A stretch of DNA of 64,000 nt from Rhodocyclales bacterium (GTDB taxonomy: Bacteria; Pseudomonadota; Gammaproteobacteria; Burkholderiales; Rhodocyclaceae). Under the pieces are notes generated by a model. It saw only the letters and a list, made by a program, of their open reading frames with translations. It made no database searches and was not told the origin of the DNA. How positions within the stretch are numbered: the first letter of the stretch is position 1; each line of letters opens with the position of its first letter. The stretch lies in contig JAPLQY010000011.1 of assembly GCA_026399475.1 (NCBI GenBank), positions 124,001 to 188,000 on the forward strand. Direction: 5' to 3'. Positions 55,815 through 64,000 of the stretch are shown one piece after another. The position numbers and the translations under genes are program-made.

Positions 55815-56481
55815 TGGTGATTTGTTTGCCGCTGACAGCAATCAGTCCGTTGGCGGAGAGATCGTGAAAAATTCGCGAGAGAGTTTCCGGCGTCAGATTC
55901 AGGCGCGAAGCGATCACCTGTTTAGAGGTCGGCAGCGAAATGTCGAACGAGCCCTCACAGGGCCCGTCCTGGGGACAATGCTGCAACAGATAGCCGACCA
56001 CGCGCTGCGCCGAGGAACGCAGGGAATAGGTTTCGACATCCTGCACCAGCGAATGCAGCCGCATCGAGAGTCCTGCCAGCATGCGCCGGGCGAACATCGG
56101 GTCCGTTTCCAGGAGTTCGAAAACGGCAGTGCTGCCGATATGCAACAGCAGGCTGTCCACCAGGCCTTCCGCAAATACCGGGCAAGGGCGATCCATGAAC
56201 ATGACCGCCTCGCCAAAGCTCTGTCGCGGCCCCAGAATCTGCACCACCTTTTCGTTGCCTTGCGAGGAAGGGAAGGCCAGTTTGATCTGGCCGAAGACAA
56301 CGATGAAAAACCCCTTTGCCGGGTCCCCTTTCTGAAACAGCATTTCACCTTTGGCAAGCCGGCGCTCGCGACACGCCGATTCCAATGCAGCAATCTGCTC
56401 CGGGACAAGTTCCTGGAACAGCGGAAGGCGCGAAAGAATCTGGGGAATGTCGAGCTTGGTTTCGTGCATGGTCTCTTGCAT
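55777..56481 (-). CDS. CRP/FNR family regulator, Dnr-like (no N-terminal cysteine cluster)
   Basis: A 234-aa CRP/FNR protein. The cyclic-nucleotide-like domain is clear (LFQKGDPAKGFFIVVFGQIKLAF, QSFGEAVMFMD), and the helix-turn-helix reads SKQVIASRLNLTPETLSRIFHDLSANGL, with E-T-L-S-R. It lacks the Cys-x2-Cys-x5-Cys of FNR, so like Dnr it may sense NO through heme. It is divergent from nnrS with 62 bp between them, a typical regulator-target pair. An internal ATG at 56469 is an alternative start. Confidence 0.85.
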   Translation of the reverse strand: MQETMHETKLDIPQILSRLPLFQELVPEQIAALESACRERRLAKGEMLFQKGDPAKGFFIVVFGQIKLAFPSSQGNEKVVQILGPRQSFGEAVMFMDRPCPVFAEGLVDSLLLHIGSTAVFELLETDPMFARRMLAGLSMRLHSLVQDVETYSLRSSAQRVVGYLLQHCPQDGPCEGSFDISLPTSKQVIASRLNLTPETLSRIFHDLSANGLIAVSGKQITINDVKKLREFDL

Positions 56482-56543
56482 GGCGGTACTCTGGGTTCGT
56501 CAGTGGAACCTTACCACGCATCGCGTTGGGAGCGAAAGTCGTA

Positions 56544-57758
56544 ATGCACCTGCCCGTATTTTTTTCTGCGCCGCACCGTGTGATGTTCCTGTCCGGCACT
56601 GTCCAGGCACTGGCGGTCATGGCGTTCTGGTCGGCGGAAGTGGGCGGGCGTTACGCCGGACTCTGGCAGCTGCCGGCGTGGCCCTTGCTGACCGTGTTTC
56701 CGCCGCCGATGCTGCACGCGTTGCTGATTTCCTGTGGGGTGTTTCCCTTTTTTATTTTTGGATTCATCCTCACTGCCGGACCGCGCTGGCAGGGGGCCGG
56801 CGAATTGTCGCAACGCGATTTTCTGCCCGCCTTTATGCTGCTGGGCGGCGGCTGGCTGTTGGTCTGGTCCGCGTTGCTGCTGCCCCAGTTGCTGGTCGCT
56901 GGCCTCGCGCTGGTGTTGGGCGGCTGGGCTACCGTGGCCCTGACGCTTGCCCGGATGGCACGGCATCGCGCGACGGACAGGGAGCATATCGTCTTCGTCA
57001 CTTTTGCGGCCTGGCTCGGCGTCGCTGGACTCGGCGCTTTCCTGGTGTTTGCGGCGGGCGGCTCGCTGCTGTGGGCCCGCCTGGGGATCTCCCTCGCTGT
57101 CTGGGGTTTTTTGCTGCCGGTTTTCCTTACAGTGGCGCATCGCATGTTGCCGTTCTTTACGTCTTCAGCGGTGGGGGCTTATGTAGTCCATCGACCTGCA
57201 TGGGCATTGCGTGCCTTGCTCGGACTCAGCCTGGCGCACGGGGCGCTGACGTTTCTGGGACAAGCGCATTGGCTTTGGCTCTCAGACCTGCCGGCAATGT
57301 TTGTGGCGGGCCGCTTGTCATGGCTTTGGTGGAGCCGGGCGGCGATCGCCAACCGCATGCTGGCCGTGCTGCATGTCGCTTTCGCCTGGCTGGGGCCGGC
57401 ATTCGCCATGTTCGCCTTGCAGAGCATGCTGGTCGATGCAATGCCGGGCTTCCTTGGCCAGGCGCCGCTGCACGCGCTGACCCTCGGATTTTTTGCCTCC
57501 ATGCTGCTCGGCATGGCGTCACGCGTAACGATGGGGCATTCAGGCCGGCCGGTGACGGCCGACGATGCGATGTGGCGGGCGTTTTGCATGATGCAGGCGG
57601 CGGCGGTACTGCGGGTGGTCAGCGAACTGCCCGCGCTACCCGGCGCATATATCCTGATGTGGGCATCGTCATTGTTGTGGCTGGGTGCCTTCGCCTTGTG
57701 GGCCTGGCGCTATGCGCCCGCCTGCTGGCGCCCACGCGCGGACGGCAAACCGGGGTAG
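56544..57758 (+). CDS. nnrS: NnrS family protein
   Basis: A 404-aa membrane protein with about twelve helices that matches NnrS: FFSAPHRVMFLSGTVQALAVMAFW at the N-terminus, PPMLHALLISCGVFPFFIFGFILTAGPRW, FLTVAHRMLPFF, and LHALTLGFFASMLLGMASRVTMGHSGRP near the end. NnrS proteins protect against nitric oxide stress and bind heme and copper. ATG at 56544 is preferred; the upstream frame overlaps the divergent regulator. A SirB-type gene follows after 5 bp. Confidence 0.92.
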   Translation: MHLPVFFSAPHRVMFLSGTVQALAVMAFWSAEVGGRYAGLWQLPAWPLLTVFPPPMLHALLISCGVFPFFIFGFILTAGPRWQGAGELSQRDFLPAFMLLGGGWLLVWSALLLPQLLVAGLALVLGGWATVALTLARMARHRATDREHIVFVTFAAWLGVAGLGAFLVFAAGGSLLWARLGISLAVWGFLLPVFLTVAHRMLPFFTSSAVGAYVVHRPAWALRALLGLSLAHGALTFLGQAHWLWLSDLPAMFVAGRLSWLWWSRAAIANRMLAVLHVAFAWLGPAFAMFALQSMLVDAMPGFLGQAPLHALTLGFFASMLLGMASRVTMGHSGRPVTADDAMWRAFCMMQAAAVLRVVSELPALPGAYILMWASSLLWLGAFALWAWRYAPACWRPRADGKPG

Positions 57759-57763
57759 CGGCG

Positions 57764-58168
57764 ATGTTTACCGTGATCAAATACGTACATCTCACCAGCG
57801 TGGCCTTGAGCCTGACCGGGTTTTTCCTGCGCGGCCTTCTGATGATTCGAGGCTCGCCACTGCTGAACTCGCGCTGGGTGAAGGTTCTGCCCCACATCAA
57901 CGATACCGTCCTGCTGCTCGCGGCCCTGTTGCTGGCGGTGATGTCGGACCAGTATCCGTTTGTCGCCGCCTGGGTTACCGCCAAGGTGCTGGGGGTGACC
58001 GCCTACATCATTCTGGGTGCCCTCGCGCTGCGCGAGGCGAGTACGCGGCGGATGCGCATCGTCTGCTGGCTGGCGGCGATGGCGGTGTTCGGCTGGATCG
58101 TGTCGGTGGCACTGAGCCGGAACCCGGCAGGTTTTCTCGCCGCGTTCTTCCGGGCGATCTGGACTTAG
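57764..58168 (+). CDS. SirB family membrane protein
   Basis: A 134-aa membrane protein with four helices, starting FTVIKYVHLTSVALSLTGFFLRGLLMI, and LPHINDTVLLLAALLLAVMSDQYPF, the SirB family signature; function unknown. It lies 5 bp after nnrS in the same operon and overlaps the convergent fnr by 4 bp. The NnrS-SirB pair recurs in betaproteobacteria as I recall. Confidence 0.85.
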   Translation: MFTVIKYVHLTSVALSLTGFFLRGLLMIRGSPLLNSRWVKVLPHINDTVLLLAALLLAVMSDQYPFVAAWVTAKVLGVTAYIILGALALREASTRRMRIVCWLAAMAVFGWIVSVALSRNPAGFLAAFFRAIWT

Positions 58169-58923
58169 CCTATACGACCGTCGGGCGGAGCCAACAGGGT
58201 TTTGAGCCGGGGAATATCGAGAATGCGGATGTGCTTCTGCTGCACCGAGATCAAGCCATCGTCCTGGAAGCGGGAGAAGGCGCGGCTCACGGTTTCCAGC
58301 TTGAGGCCGAGGTAGGACCCGATTTCCTCGCGTGTCATGCGCAGGTGAAACTCGGTCGGTGAATAGCCGCGCGCGGTGAAGCGCTGCGAAAGATTGAGCA
58401 GGAAGGCGGCCAGGCGCTCTTCTGCGCGCATGGTGCCGAGCAGCATCATGACGCCGTGGTCGCGCACGATCTCTCGGCTCATGACCTTGTGCAGGTGATG
58501 CTGCAGGGAGTGAATCTCGCTGGAAAGCATTTCCAGTTCGGTGAATGGGATCAGGCACACTTCGCTGTCTTCAAGCGCCACGGCATTGCAGGTATGAACC
58601 TCGGTGCTGATGCCATCCATGCCGAGAATCTCCCCGGCCATCTGGAAGCCGGTTACCTGATCCCGCCCGTCTTCGGTCAGCACATCGGTCTTGAAAAATC
58701 CGGACTTGACGGCAAAGATGGACTCGAAGGGGGCGCCGGCACGATACAGGTGCTGGCCGCGCTTCAGCTTGCGCCCGCCGCCAATCAGGTTGTCGAGGCG
58801 ACCCATGTCATTTTCTGAAAGACCGAACGGCAAACACAGTTCGCGCAAGTTACATTGCGAGCAGGCGACCTTGAGTCCCGGGGTGATGAGCGGGATTACA
58901 TTCTGCTTGACGTTTGCATGCAT
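58165..58923 (-). CDS. fnr: Oxygen-sensing regulator Fnr (canonical)
   Basis: A 252-aa FNR with the N-terminal cluster motif ACSQCNLRELCLPFG (C-x2-C-x5-C) and a central Cys (SEVCLIPF or the nearby TCNAV). The recognition helix is LETVSRAFSRFQ, the canonical E-x-x-S-R. It activates or represses genes at low oxygen by binding TTGATN4ATCAA, as found upstream of ccoN, uspA and hemN. It is divergent from hemN with a shared 126-bp control region. It differs from the FNR at 43626 in the Ser/Cys residue. Confidence 0.93.
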   Translation of the reverse strand: MHANVKQNVIPLITPGLKVACSQCNLRELCLPFGLSENDMGRLDNLIGGGRKLKRGQHLYRAGAPFESIFAVKSGFFKTDVLTEDGRDQVTGFQMAGEILGMDGISTEVHTCNAVALEDSEVCLIPFTELEMLSSEIHSLQHHLHKVMSREIVRDHGVMMLLGTMRAEERLAAFLLNLSQRFTARGYSPTEFHLRMTREEIGSYLGLKLETVSRAFSRFQDDGLISVQQKHIRILDIPRLKTLLAPPDGRIG

Positions 58924-58955
58924 TCTGCTTGCGCTACCCGCTGACGGGCACCCCT

Positions 58956-58969
58956 TTGATCTGTGTCAA
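58956..58969 (+). promoter_or_regulatory. FNR box upstream of hemN
   Basis: TTGAT-CTGT-GTCAA. With -10 candidate CATTCT at 58992-58997 the start would be near 59004 and the box at about -41. For fnr on the opposite strand this spacing would put the start at the ATG, so hemN is the likely target. Confidence 0.7.
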
Positions 58970-59049
58970 CCCGACTTCCGGGCGATTGCGGCATTCTGCA
59001 CACTCGCGCAAATGTGTCGCGCTTACCGCATTTCTAAAGCATTCTGCCA

Positions 59050-60438
59050 ATGGACTATCAGGAACTCATCTTCGACCCGCAGGTCATTCGTCGCTTCGAT
59101 GTAAACGGGCCACGATACACATCTTATCCGACCGCCGACCGCTTCGTTGAGGCGTTTGGCGCAGATGACTACATACGCTGGCTCGGACAGAGGACGGTGG
59201 GTGGAATAGGCCGACCTCTTTCATTATACGTCCACATCCCTTTCTGCAACACCATCTGCTACTACTGCGCCTGCAACAAGATCATCACCAAGGATCACGG
59301 GCGTTCTGCCAAGTACATCAAGTACTTGGGCAAGGAAATCGCCATGCAGGAAGCGGCCCTGGACGGCAGCCGGGACGTGGTCCAACTGCACTTCGGTGGC
59401 GGCACGCCGACCTTCCTTTCGCACGATGAAATGCGCCGCTTGATGGACATCATCCGCAAGCATTTCCGCCTGCTGCCGGGTGGCGAGTACTCGATCGAGG
59501 TCGATCCACGCAAGGTCGATCGCGAGACAGTGAAGTTGCTCGGTGAACTGGGCTTCAACCGCATGAGCGTTGGCGTGCAGGATTTTGCGCCCGACGTGCA
59601 GGTGGCCGTCAATCGCGTGCAGAGTCTTGAAGAAACCCGGCTAGTGATCGACTCGGCGCGAGAACTCGGCTTCAAGTCCGTCTCGGTCGACCTGATCTAC
59701 GGCCTGCCGAAGCAGAACGTGATCAGCTTCAACCATACGCTGGACGAGGTCATCAAACTCGATCCCGATCGCCTTTCGATTTACAACTATGCCCATCTGC
59801 CCAGCCTGGCAAAGCCTCAGCGGCGCATCAATGAAGCCGATCTGCCATCGCCTGACGCGCGTTTGCAGATTCTGCAACTGGCGATCCGCCGGCTGACGGA
59901 CGCGGGATATGTCTTCATCGGCATGGACCACTTCGCCAAGCCGGATGACGAACTTGCCGTGGCCCAGCGGCAGGGCCGCCTGCATCGCAATTTCCAGGGC
60001 TATTCGACGCATGCCGAAGCCGACCTGATGGCCTTTGGCGTATCCGCCATCGGCAAGGTGGGTCCCAGCTACTGCCAGAACGTGCGGACCCTCGACGAGT
60101 ATTACGATCGCCTCGATCAGGGTGTGCTGCCGGTGTTTCGCGGCATAGAACTGAACGCTGACGACCTGTTGCGGCGCAGTATCATCCAGGCGCTGATGTG
60201 TCACTTCGAGCTATCGATCGAATCCATCGAGATCGCCCACCTGATCGATTTCAAGTCATATTTCGCCGAGGAACTGGCTGATCTGCGCGAAATGGAAAAG
60301 GGTGGCCTGCTTTCCATCGATGAGCAGTGGATCAGTGTCCTGCCGCGGGGCCGCCTGCTGGTGCGCGGCATTGCCATGGCGTTTGACCGCTATCTGCGAA
60401 CCGACCGCGAACGCGTCCGCTATTCCAAAGTCATTTAG
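59050..60438 (+). CDS. hemN: Oxygen-independent coproporphyrinogen III oxidase HemN
   Basis: Radical SAM enzyme that makes protoporphyrinogen IX under low oxygen. The 462-aa protein has the SAM/4Fe-4S motif from C66 (FCNTICYYCACNK), then HFGGGTPTFLS, and EVDPRKVDRETVKLLGELGF. This length and the C-terminal FAEELADLREMEKGGL segment are typical of HemN rather than HemW. An FNR box upstream explains induction at low oxygen. It supplies heme for the cytochromes and oxidase nearby. Confidence 0.95.
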   Translation: MDYQELIFDPQVIRRFDVNGPRYTSYPTADRFVEAFGADDYIRWLGQRTVGGIGRPLSLYVHIPFCNTICYYCACNKIITKDHGRSAKYIKYLGKEIAMQEAALDGSRDVVQLHFGGGTPTFLSHDEMRRLMDIIRKHFRLLPGGEYSIEVDPRKVDRETVKLLGELGFNRMSVGVQDFAPDVQVAVNRVQSLEETRLVIDSARELGFKSVSVDLIYGLPKQNVISFNHTLDEVIKLDPDRLSIYNYAHLPSLAKPQRRINEADLPSPDARLQILQLAIRRLTDAGYVFIGMDHFAKPDDELAVAQRQGRLHRNFQGYSTHAEADLMAFGVSAIGKVGPSYCQNVRTLDEYYDRLDQGVLPVFRGIELNADDLLRRSIIQALMCHFELSIESIEIAHLIDFKSYFAEELADLREMEKGGLLSIDEQWISVLPRGRLLVRGIAMAFDRYLRTDRERVRYSKVI

Positions 60439-60443
60439 CCGCG

Positions 60444-61151
60444 GTGCCTGACAGCGGCTTTCTTGCAGTATTCCTGATCGGCCTCCTCGGCGGCGTGCAT
60501 TGCGCCGGGATGTGCGGCGGCATCGTTTCTGCGTTGAGCCTGCAGATGCCGGGCTCAGCAGCCAGGCAAGGTTCGGCATGGCCACTCCATCTCGCCTATA
60601 ACCTCGGTCGCATCAGCAGCTACGCCATTGCCGGCGCCTTAATGGGTGCGCTAGGCAGTTTGGGGATGTTGCTCAACAACTGGCTGCCGGTGCAGATGGC
60701 GCTGTATGTCGCTGCCAACCTGATGATGGTGGCGCTGGGGCTCTATCTCACCGGCGTGACTCAGACGCTGGTTTTTACCGAGCGCGCCGGGCAATGGCTG
60801 TGGCGGCGGGTGCAACCGGCGACAAGGCGTTTCCTGCCGGTGCGCGGCGTGGCCCAGGCTTTCCCGCTGGGTATGCTCTGGGGCTGGCTGCCCTGCGGTC
60901 TGGTCTATAGCGTGCTGACGATGACGCTGCTGTCCGGCAGCGCCGCGCGTGGCGCTGCAATCATGCTTGTCTTTGGCTTGGGCACGTTACCCAATCTGAT
61001 GCTCGCCGGGTTACTTCTGGTTCGATTCCGCAGCGTCATTCAAGGACGTGCTCTGCGTCTTGGGTCGGGCCTGATCGTGCTGACCTTTGGTGTATGGGGT
61101 CTGTTCCATGCGGCGGCACTGGGCGGCAAGCTTTGGCAGGGCATTGTTTGA
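60444..61151 (+). CDS. SafE/TauE-like (DsbD-like transmembrane) protein, possible metal or thiol transport
   Basis: A 235-aa membrane protein with six helices. It begins at GTG 60444 with LIGLLGGVHCAGMCGGIVSALS and has WGWLPCGLVYSVL in the second half. Paired Cys-Gly motifs in helices 1 and 4 are typical of the UreH-like TM domain (PF13386), found next to cbb3 and copper genes. Its start lies 5 bp after hemN, so it is likely co-transcribed. A role in cbb3 or copper assembly is inferred, as it precedes copA. Confidence 0.75.
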   Translation: MPDSGFLAVFLIGLLGGVHCAGMCGGIVSALSLQMPGSAARQGSAWPLHLAYNLGRISSYAIAGALMGALGSLGMLLNNWLPVQMALYVAANLMMVALGLYLTGVTQTLVFTERAGQWLWRRVQPATRRFLPVRGVAQAFPLGMLWGWLPCGLVYSVLTMTLLSGSAARGAAIMLVFGLGTLPNLMLAGLLLVRFRSVIQGRALRLGSGLIVLTFGVWGLFHAAALGGKLWQGIV

Positions 61152-61252
61152 CACGTCTGAAGAGTCCCCGTTGGCGAGGTGGCCACGATCAAGGCTCAGG
61201 CAATGCGAAGCTTGCGGCCGGCGGCGCGTCGTCGCATAATTAGGATTCTCTA

Positions 61253-63481
61253 ATGTTCCAGTCGAATGATTACATGAACGCGCCGCAGGATTCCGCTGAC
61301 AGCAGTCGCGAAACAGTCGAACTGGCGCTGGGCGGCATGACCTGCGCGGCCTGCGCAGCGCGCATCGAAAAGCAGCTCAACAAGCTGCCCGGTGTCGAGG
61401 CGGCTGTGAATTTGGCTGCCGAGCGGGCACATGTGCGCTATGCACCGGGTGCGGTAGACGTCGAACGGTTGATCGCCACGGTCGTCAAGACCGGCTTTAC
61501 TGCGGACGTGTCCACCGCTGACACGCGTGCCGAAGAGAAGGCGAAGAAGCTTGTCCTCTATCACAATGAGCTGCGGCGTTTCTGGATTGCTGCCGCGCTG
61601 ACTCTGCCGCTGGTGGCTCAGATGGCTTTCATGTTCGGCGCAGAGGTTCATGCCGACGTGATCCCGCGCTGGCTGCAACTGCTGTTGGCGACGCCCGTGC
61701 AGTTCTGGATTGGCTGGCGCTTCTACGTCGGTGGCTTCAATGCCATACGCGGCGGCGCCGGCAACATGGACGTGCTGGTGGCGCTGGGCACCAGCATGGC
61801 CTGGGCCTACAGCTTTGTCGTAACAGTCTGGGACCTGCATCACCAGCACGTGTACTTCGAGGCATCGGCCACCGTCATCACCCTGGTGTTGCTGGGCAAG
61901 ATTCTCGAAGCACGAGCCAAGGCCAAGACTTCTGCCGCCATCGAGGCGCTGGCGAAGCTGCAGCCGCAGACGGCGCGTATCGAGCGCGACGGCACGCTGG
62001 TCGATGTTGCGGTGGCAACGCTGATTCCCGGCGATATCTTCGTCGTTCGGGCCGGCGAGGCGATGCCGGTCGATGGCGAGGTCATCGAAGGCGCATCCTC
62101 GGCCAACGAATCCATGCTGACCGGCGAAAGCCTTCCGGTGACGAAAGCCAAGGGCGACGGCGTGTTCGCCGCGACGATCAATGGCGATGGCCTGCTGCGC
62201 TGTCGCGCCACCGGTGTCGGCAGCCACACGCTGCTGGCCGGCATCATCCGCCTGGTGGAAGAGGCCCAGGGATCGAAGGCGCCGGTGCAGCGTCTGGCCG
62301 ACAAAGTGGCGGCGATCTTCGTCCCGGTGGTCGTGGCGATTGCGCTGCTGACCTTCGTTGCCTGGTGGGCATTGGTCGGCGACTTTACCCAGGCATTGGT
62401 GAATGCCGTGGCGGTGCTGGTGATCGCCTGCCCCTGTGCGCTGGGCCTGGCGACGCCGACGGCGATCATGGTCGGCACCGGGCAGGGCGCCAAGGCGGGT
62501 GTGCTGATCCGCAATGCCGTGGCGCTGGAGCTGGCGGAGAAGTTAAAGGTGCTGGTGGTGGACAAGACCGGCACGCTAACCGAGGGCCGGCCGGTGGTGA
62601 CGGACGTGCTCCTATTTAAAAATGGCGTTGGTGAGACGGTAGATCTCCTGCAACTCGCGGCCAGCCTTGAGCAGGGCTCGACACATCCGCTGGCTGCTGC
62701 CATCGTGGCGCGGGCGAAAGCTGAGGGCCTTGAGCTTGCTACGCCGCAGAACGTGGTGACCAGCGCTGGCAAAGGCATGGTGGGTGAAGTCGATGGCCGC
62801 CGTGTACTCGCCGGCTCCGTGGCATGGCTGAAGGACCAGGGCTGGTCGGCACCGGAGGCGGAAGGCTTGGCGCAGGCTGGCCGCAGCGTCGTCACGGTGG
62901 TGGCTGACGGAACTCTGCTCGGCTTCATCGGTATCGCCGATCCACTACGCTCGACGTCGCGTGCAGCGGTTGCACGTCTGAATCGACTCGGCATCGAGGT
63001 GGTCATGCTCACCGGCGACAATGCCGGCACGGCGCGGGCCGTGGCGCATGAGGCCGGTATTGCGCATTTCGAGGCCGAAGTATTGCCCGGCGACAAGGCG
63101 GCGGCGGTACAGCAACTCAAGCGCGACGGTGTCCTGGTCGGCATGGCCGGCGACGGCATCAACGATGCGCCTGCACTGGCTGCGGCTGATGTCAGCTTCG
63201 CGATGGCGGCAGGCTCCGATGTGGCGATGCAGGCGGCCGATGTGACGCTGATGCGGGACGACCTCAACGGCGTGGCCGACGCAATTTCACTGTCGCGGGC
63301 GACACTCTCGAAGATACGGCAGAATCTGTTCTTCGCCTTCATCTACAACGTGCTCGGCATTCCTCTGGCGGCGCTGGGCATGTTGAATCCGGTGATCGCC
63401 GGTGCGGCGATGGCGATGAGCTCGGTTTCGGTGGTGAGCAACTCGCTTCTTCTAAAGAACTGGAAACCTGATAAGGACTGA
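61253..63481 (+). CDS. copA: Copper-transporting P1B-type ATPase CopA
   Basis: A 742-aa copper exporter with one heavy-metal-binding domain (GMTCAAC, C31 and C34), eight helices, the CPC motif at 393-395 in [12 protein letters not shown], phosphorylation site D437 (DKTGT), and GDGINDAP. It has the standard CopA architecture; CcoI at 30168 differs in its Cys-rich N-terminus. CopZ follows 1 bp later. Together with CcoG and CcoI it fits copper supply or detoxification for cbb3 oxidase. Confidence 0.94.
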   Translation: MFQSNDYMNAPQDSADSSRETVELALGGMTCAACAARIEKQLNKLPGVEAAVNLAAERAHVRYAPGAVDVERLIATVVKTGFTADVSTADTRAEEKAKKLVLYHNELRRFWIAAALTLPLVAQMAFMFGAEVHADVIPRWLQLLLATPVQFWIGWRFYVGGFNAIRGGAGNMDVLVALGTSMAWAYSFVVTVWDLHHQHVYFEASATVITLVLLGKILEARAKAKTSAAIEALAKLQPQTARIERDGTLVDVAVATLIPGDIFVVRAGEAMPVDGEVIEGASSANESMLTGESLPVTKAKGDGVFAATINGDGLLRCRATGVGSHTLLAGIIRLVEEAQGSKAPVQRLADKVAAIFVPVVVAIALLTFVAWWALVGDFTQALVNAVAVLVIACPCALGLATPTAIMVGTGQGAKAGVLIRNAVALELAEKLKVLVVDKTGTLTEGRPVVTDVLLFKNGVGETVDLLQLAASLEQGSTHPLAAAIVARAKAEGLELATPQNVVTSAGKGMVGEVDGRRVLAGSVAWLKDQGWSAPEAEGLAQAGRSVVTVVADGTLLGFIGIADPLRSTSRAAVARLNRLGIEVVMLTGDNAGTARAVAHEAGIAHFEAEVLPGDKAAAVQQLKRDGVLVGMAGDGINDAPALAAADVSFAMAAGSDVAMQAADVTLMRDDLNGVADAISLSRATLSKIRQNLFFAFIYNVLGIPLAALGMLNPVIAGAAMAMSSVSVVSNSLLLKNWKPDKD

Positions 63482-63482
63482 C

Positions 63483-63689
63483 ATGGAAACGACAACGATC
63501 AAAGTAGGCGGCATGTCCTGCGGCGGCTGCGTGAAAAGCGTTACCGGTGTGTTGACTGCGCTCGACGGTGTGGCGAAGGCAGAGGTCTCGCTGGAGCAGG
63601 CGCAGGCGGTGATCGAATTCGACGCAGCGAAGGTGAATCGCGCGCAAATGGCCCAAGTGATCGAGGACGCAGGCTTCGACGCTGGTTGA
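63483..63689 (+). CDS. copZ: Copper chaperone CopZ (heavy-metal-associated domain)
   Basis: A 68-aa ferredoxin-fold chaperone with metal motif GMSCGGC near the N-terminus, typical of CopZ-like proteins that hand Cu(I) to CopA. It is 1 bp downstream of copA and cotranscribed. The Gly-Gly between the cysteines is common in this small protein family. Confidence 0.92.
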   Translation: METTTIKVGGMSCGGCVKSVTGVLTALDGVAKAEVSLEQAQAVIEFDAAKVNRAQMAQVIEDAGFDAG

Positions 63690-63703
63690 TCCGGGTGCAG
63701 GAT

Positions 63704-64000
63704 TCAGCGATGGAACTGGAATATCCAGGCGGCAGCAATGGTGCTGGTCGCGACAGCATAGGGCAGCATTGCCGCCAGCGCGGCACGAATTCCGGCGCAC
63801 GAACGGAGCAGACGGAAGCCCAGATATAGTGACCAGAGCACGGCTCCGGTCAGGATTCCATCCCGTGCCCAGGTCAGCCAGGCGAAGCTGAAACCCTCGG
63901 CACGCAACTGCGTCAGGGTCAGCATGGTCAAGCCGAGAAACAGGCTGGCGCCGGCCAGCGGGGTGAGGCCGAGGGCGATTCGGCGCCAGTCGGCACGCGC
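63704..64000 (-). CDS. C-terminal part of a membrane protein, continues beyond the window
   Basis: The frame is open from the window edge, so this is the last 98 residues of a larger protein. It has three hydrophobic segments (LTPLAGASLFLGLTMLTL, ILTGAVLWSLYLGFRLL, and LPYAVATSTIAAAWIFQF). No motifs are complete. It ends convergent with copZ, 14 bp apart. I do not recognise it confidently; polyferredoxin-type or other membrane families with this kind of tail are possible. Confidence 0.55.
   Translation of the reverse strand, partial: ARADWRRIALGLTPLAGASLFLGLTMLTLTQLRAEGFSFAWLTWARDGILTGAVLWSLYLGFRLLRSCAGIRAALAAMLPYAVATSTIAAAWIFQFHR

Overview
The window is GC-rich DNA from a betaproteobacterium, most likely a member of the Rhodocyclales close to the Dechloromonas/Azospira/Sterolibacteriaceae groups. 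Three things support this: the block ribF-ileS-lspA-fkpB-ispH followed by a minor-pilin operon, a cbb3 oxidase cluster of betaproteobacterial type, and paired fnr/hemN genes. The assignment is from gene content and remembered synteny, not from a search.

Positions 1-10.1 kb hold housekeeping genes: a 5'-truncated 3-mercaptopyruvate sulfurtransferase, queG, tsaE, amiC, ribF, ileS, lspA, fkpB and ispH. They are interrupted by mobile-looking DNA. A GxxExxY (PD-(D/E)xK-like) gene lies exactly between perfect 25-bp inverted repeats, a gene-less copy of the same element lies 1.2 kb upstream, and a hairpin-rich REP-like segment is inserted in frame inside ileS.

Positions 10.2-29 kb hold two convergent pilus-tip clusters. 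The plus strand carries pilE-like, fimT, pilV, pilW, pilX, a giant pilY1 (2712 aa with about six tandem repeats) and a TonB-like gene. The minus strand carries mshC-mshD-mshO-mshP-mshQ.

Positions 29.2-33 kb hold tRNA-Thr(CGT), an SDR dehydrogenase and ccoI-ccoS, the cbb3 maturation genes. Positions 33-43 kb hold a complete-looking perchlorate respiration locus: a sensor kinase and sigma54-dependent response regulator (pcrS-pcrR-like), a sigma54 -24/-12 promoter with an upstream palindrome, pcrABCD and cld. Mature-enzyme residues known from characterised PcrA and Cld align with constant offsets. The locus sits between ccoIS and the rest of the cbb3 cluster (ccoNOQP, ccoG, ccoH), with an Rrf2 regulator and an FNR with a variant recognition helix in between.

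Positions 50-64 kb continue the low-oxygen theme: two hemerythrins, UspA, PHA synthase, NnrS-family proteins, a Dnr-like regulator, a canonical Fnr, hemN, a SafE/TauE-like protein, CopA and CopZ. FNR-type boxes lie upstream of ccoN, uspA, the hemerythrin operon and hemN.

Functionally, PcrAB reduces perchlorate to chlorite, Cld splits chlorite into chloride and O2, and the adjacent high-affinity cbb3 oxidase with its copper and heme supply genes could respire that O2. The co-location is seen in the sequence; the functional coupling is inferred.
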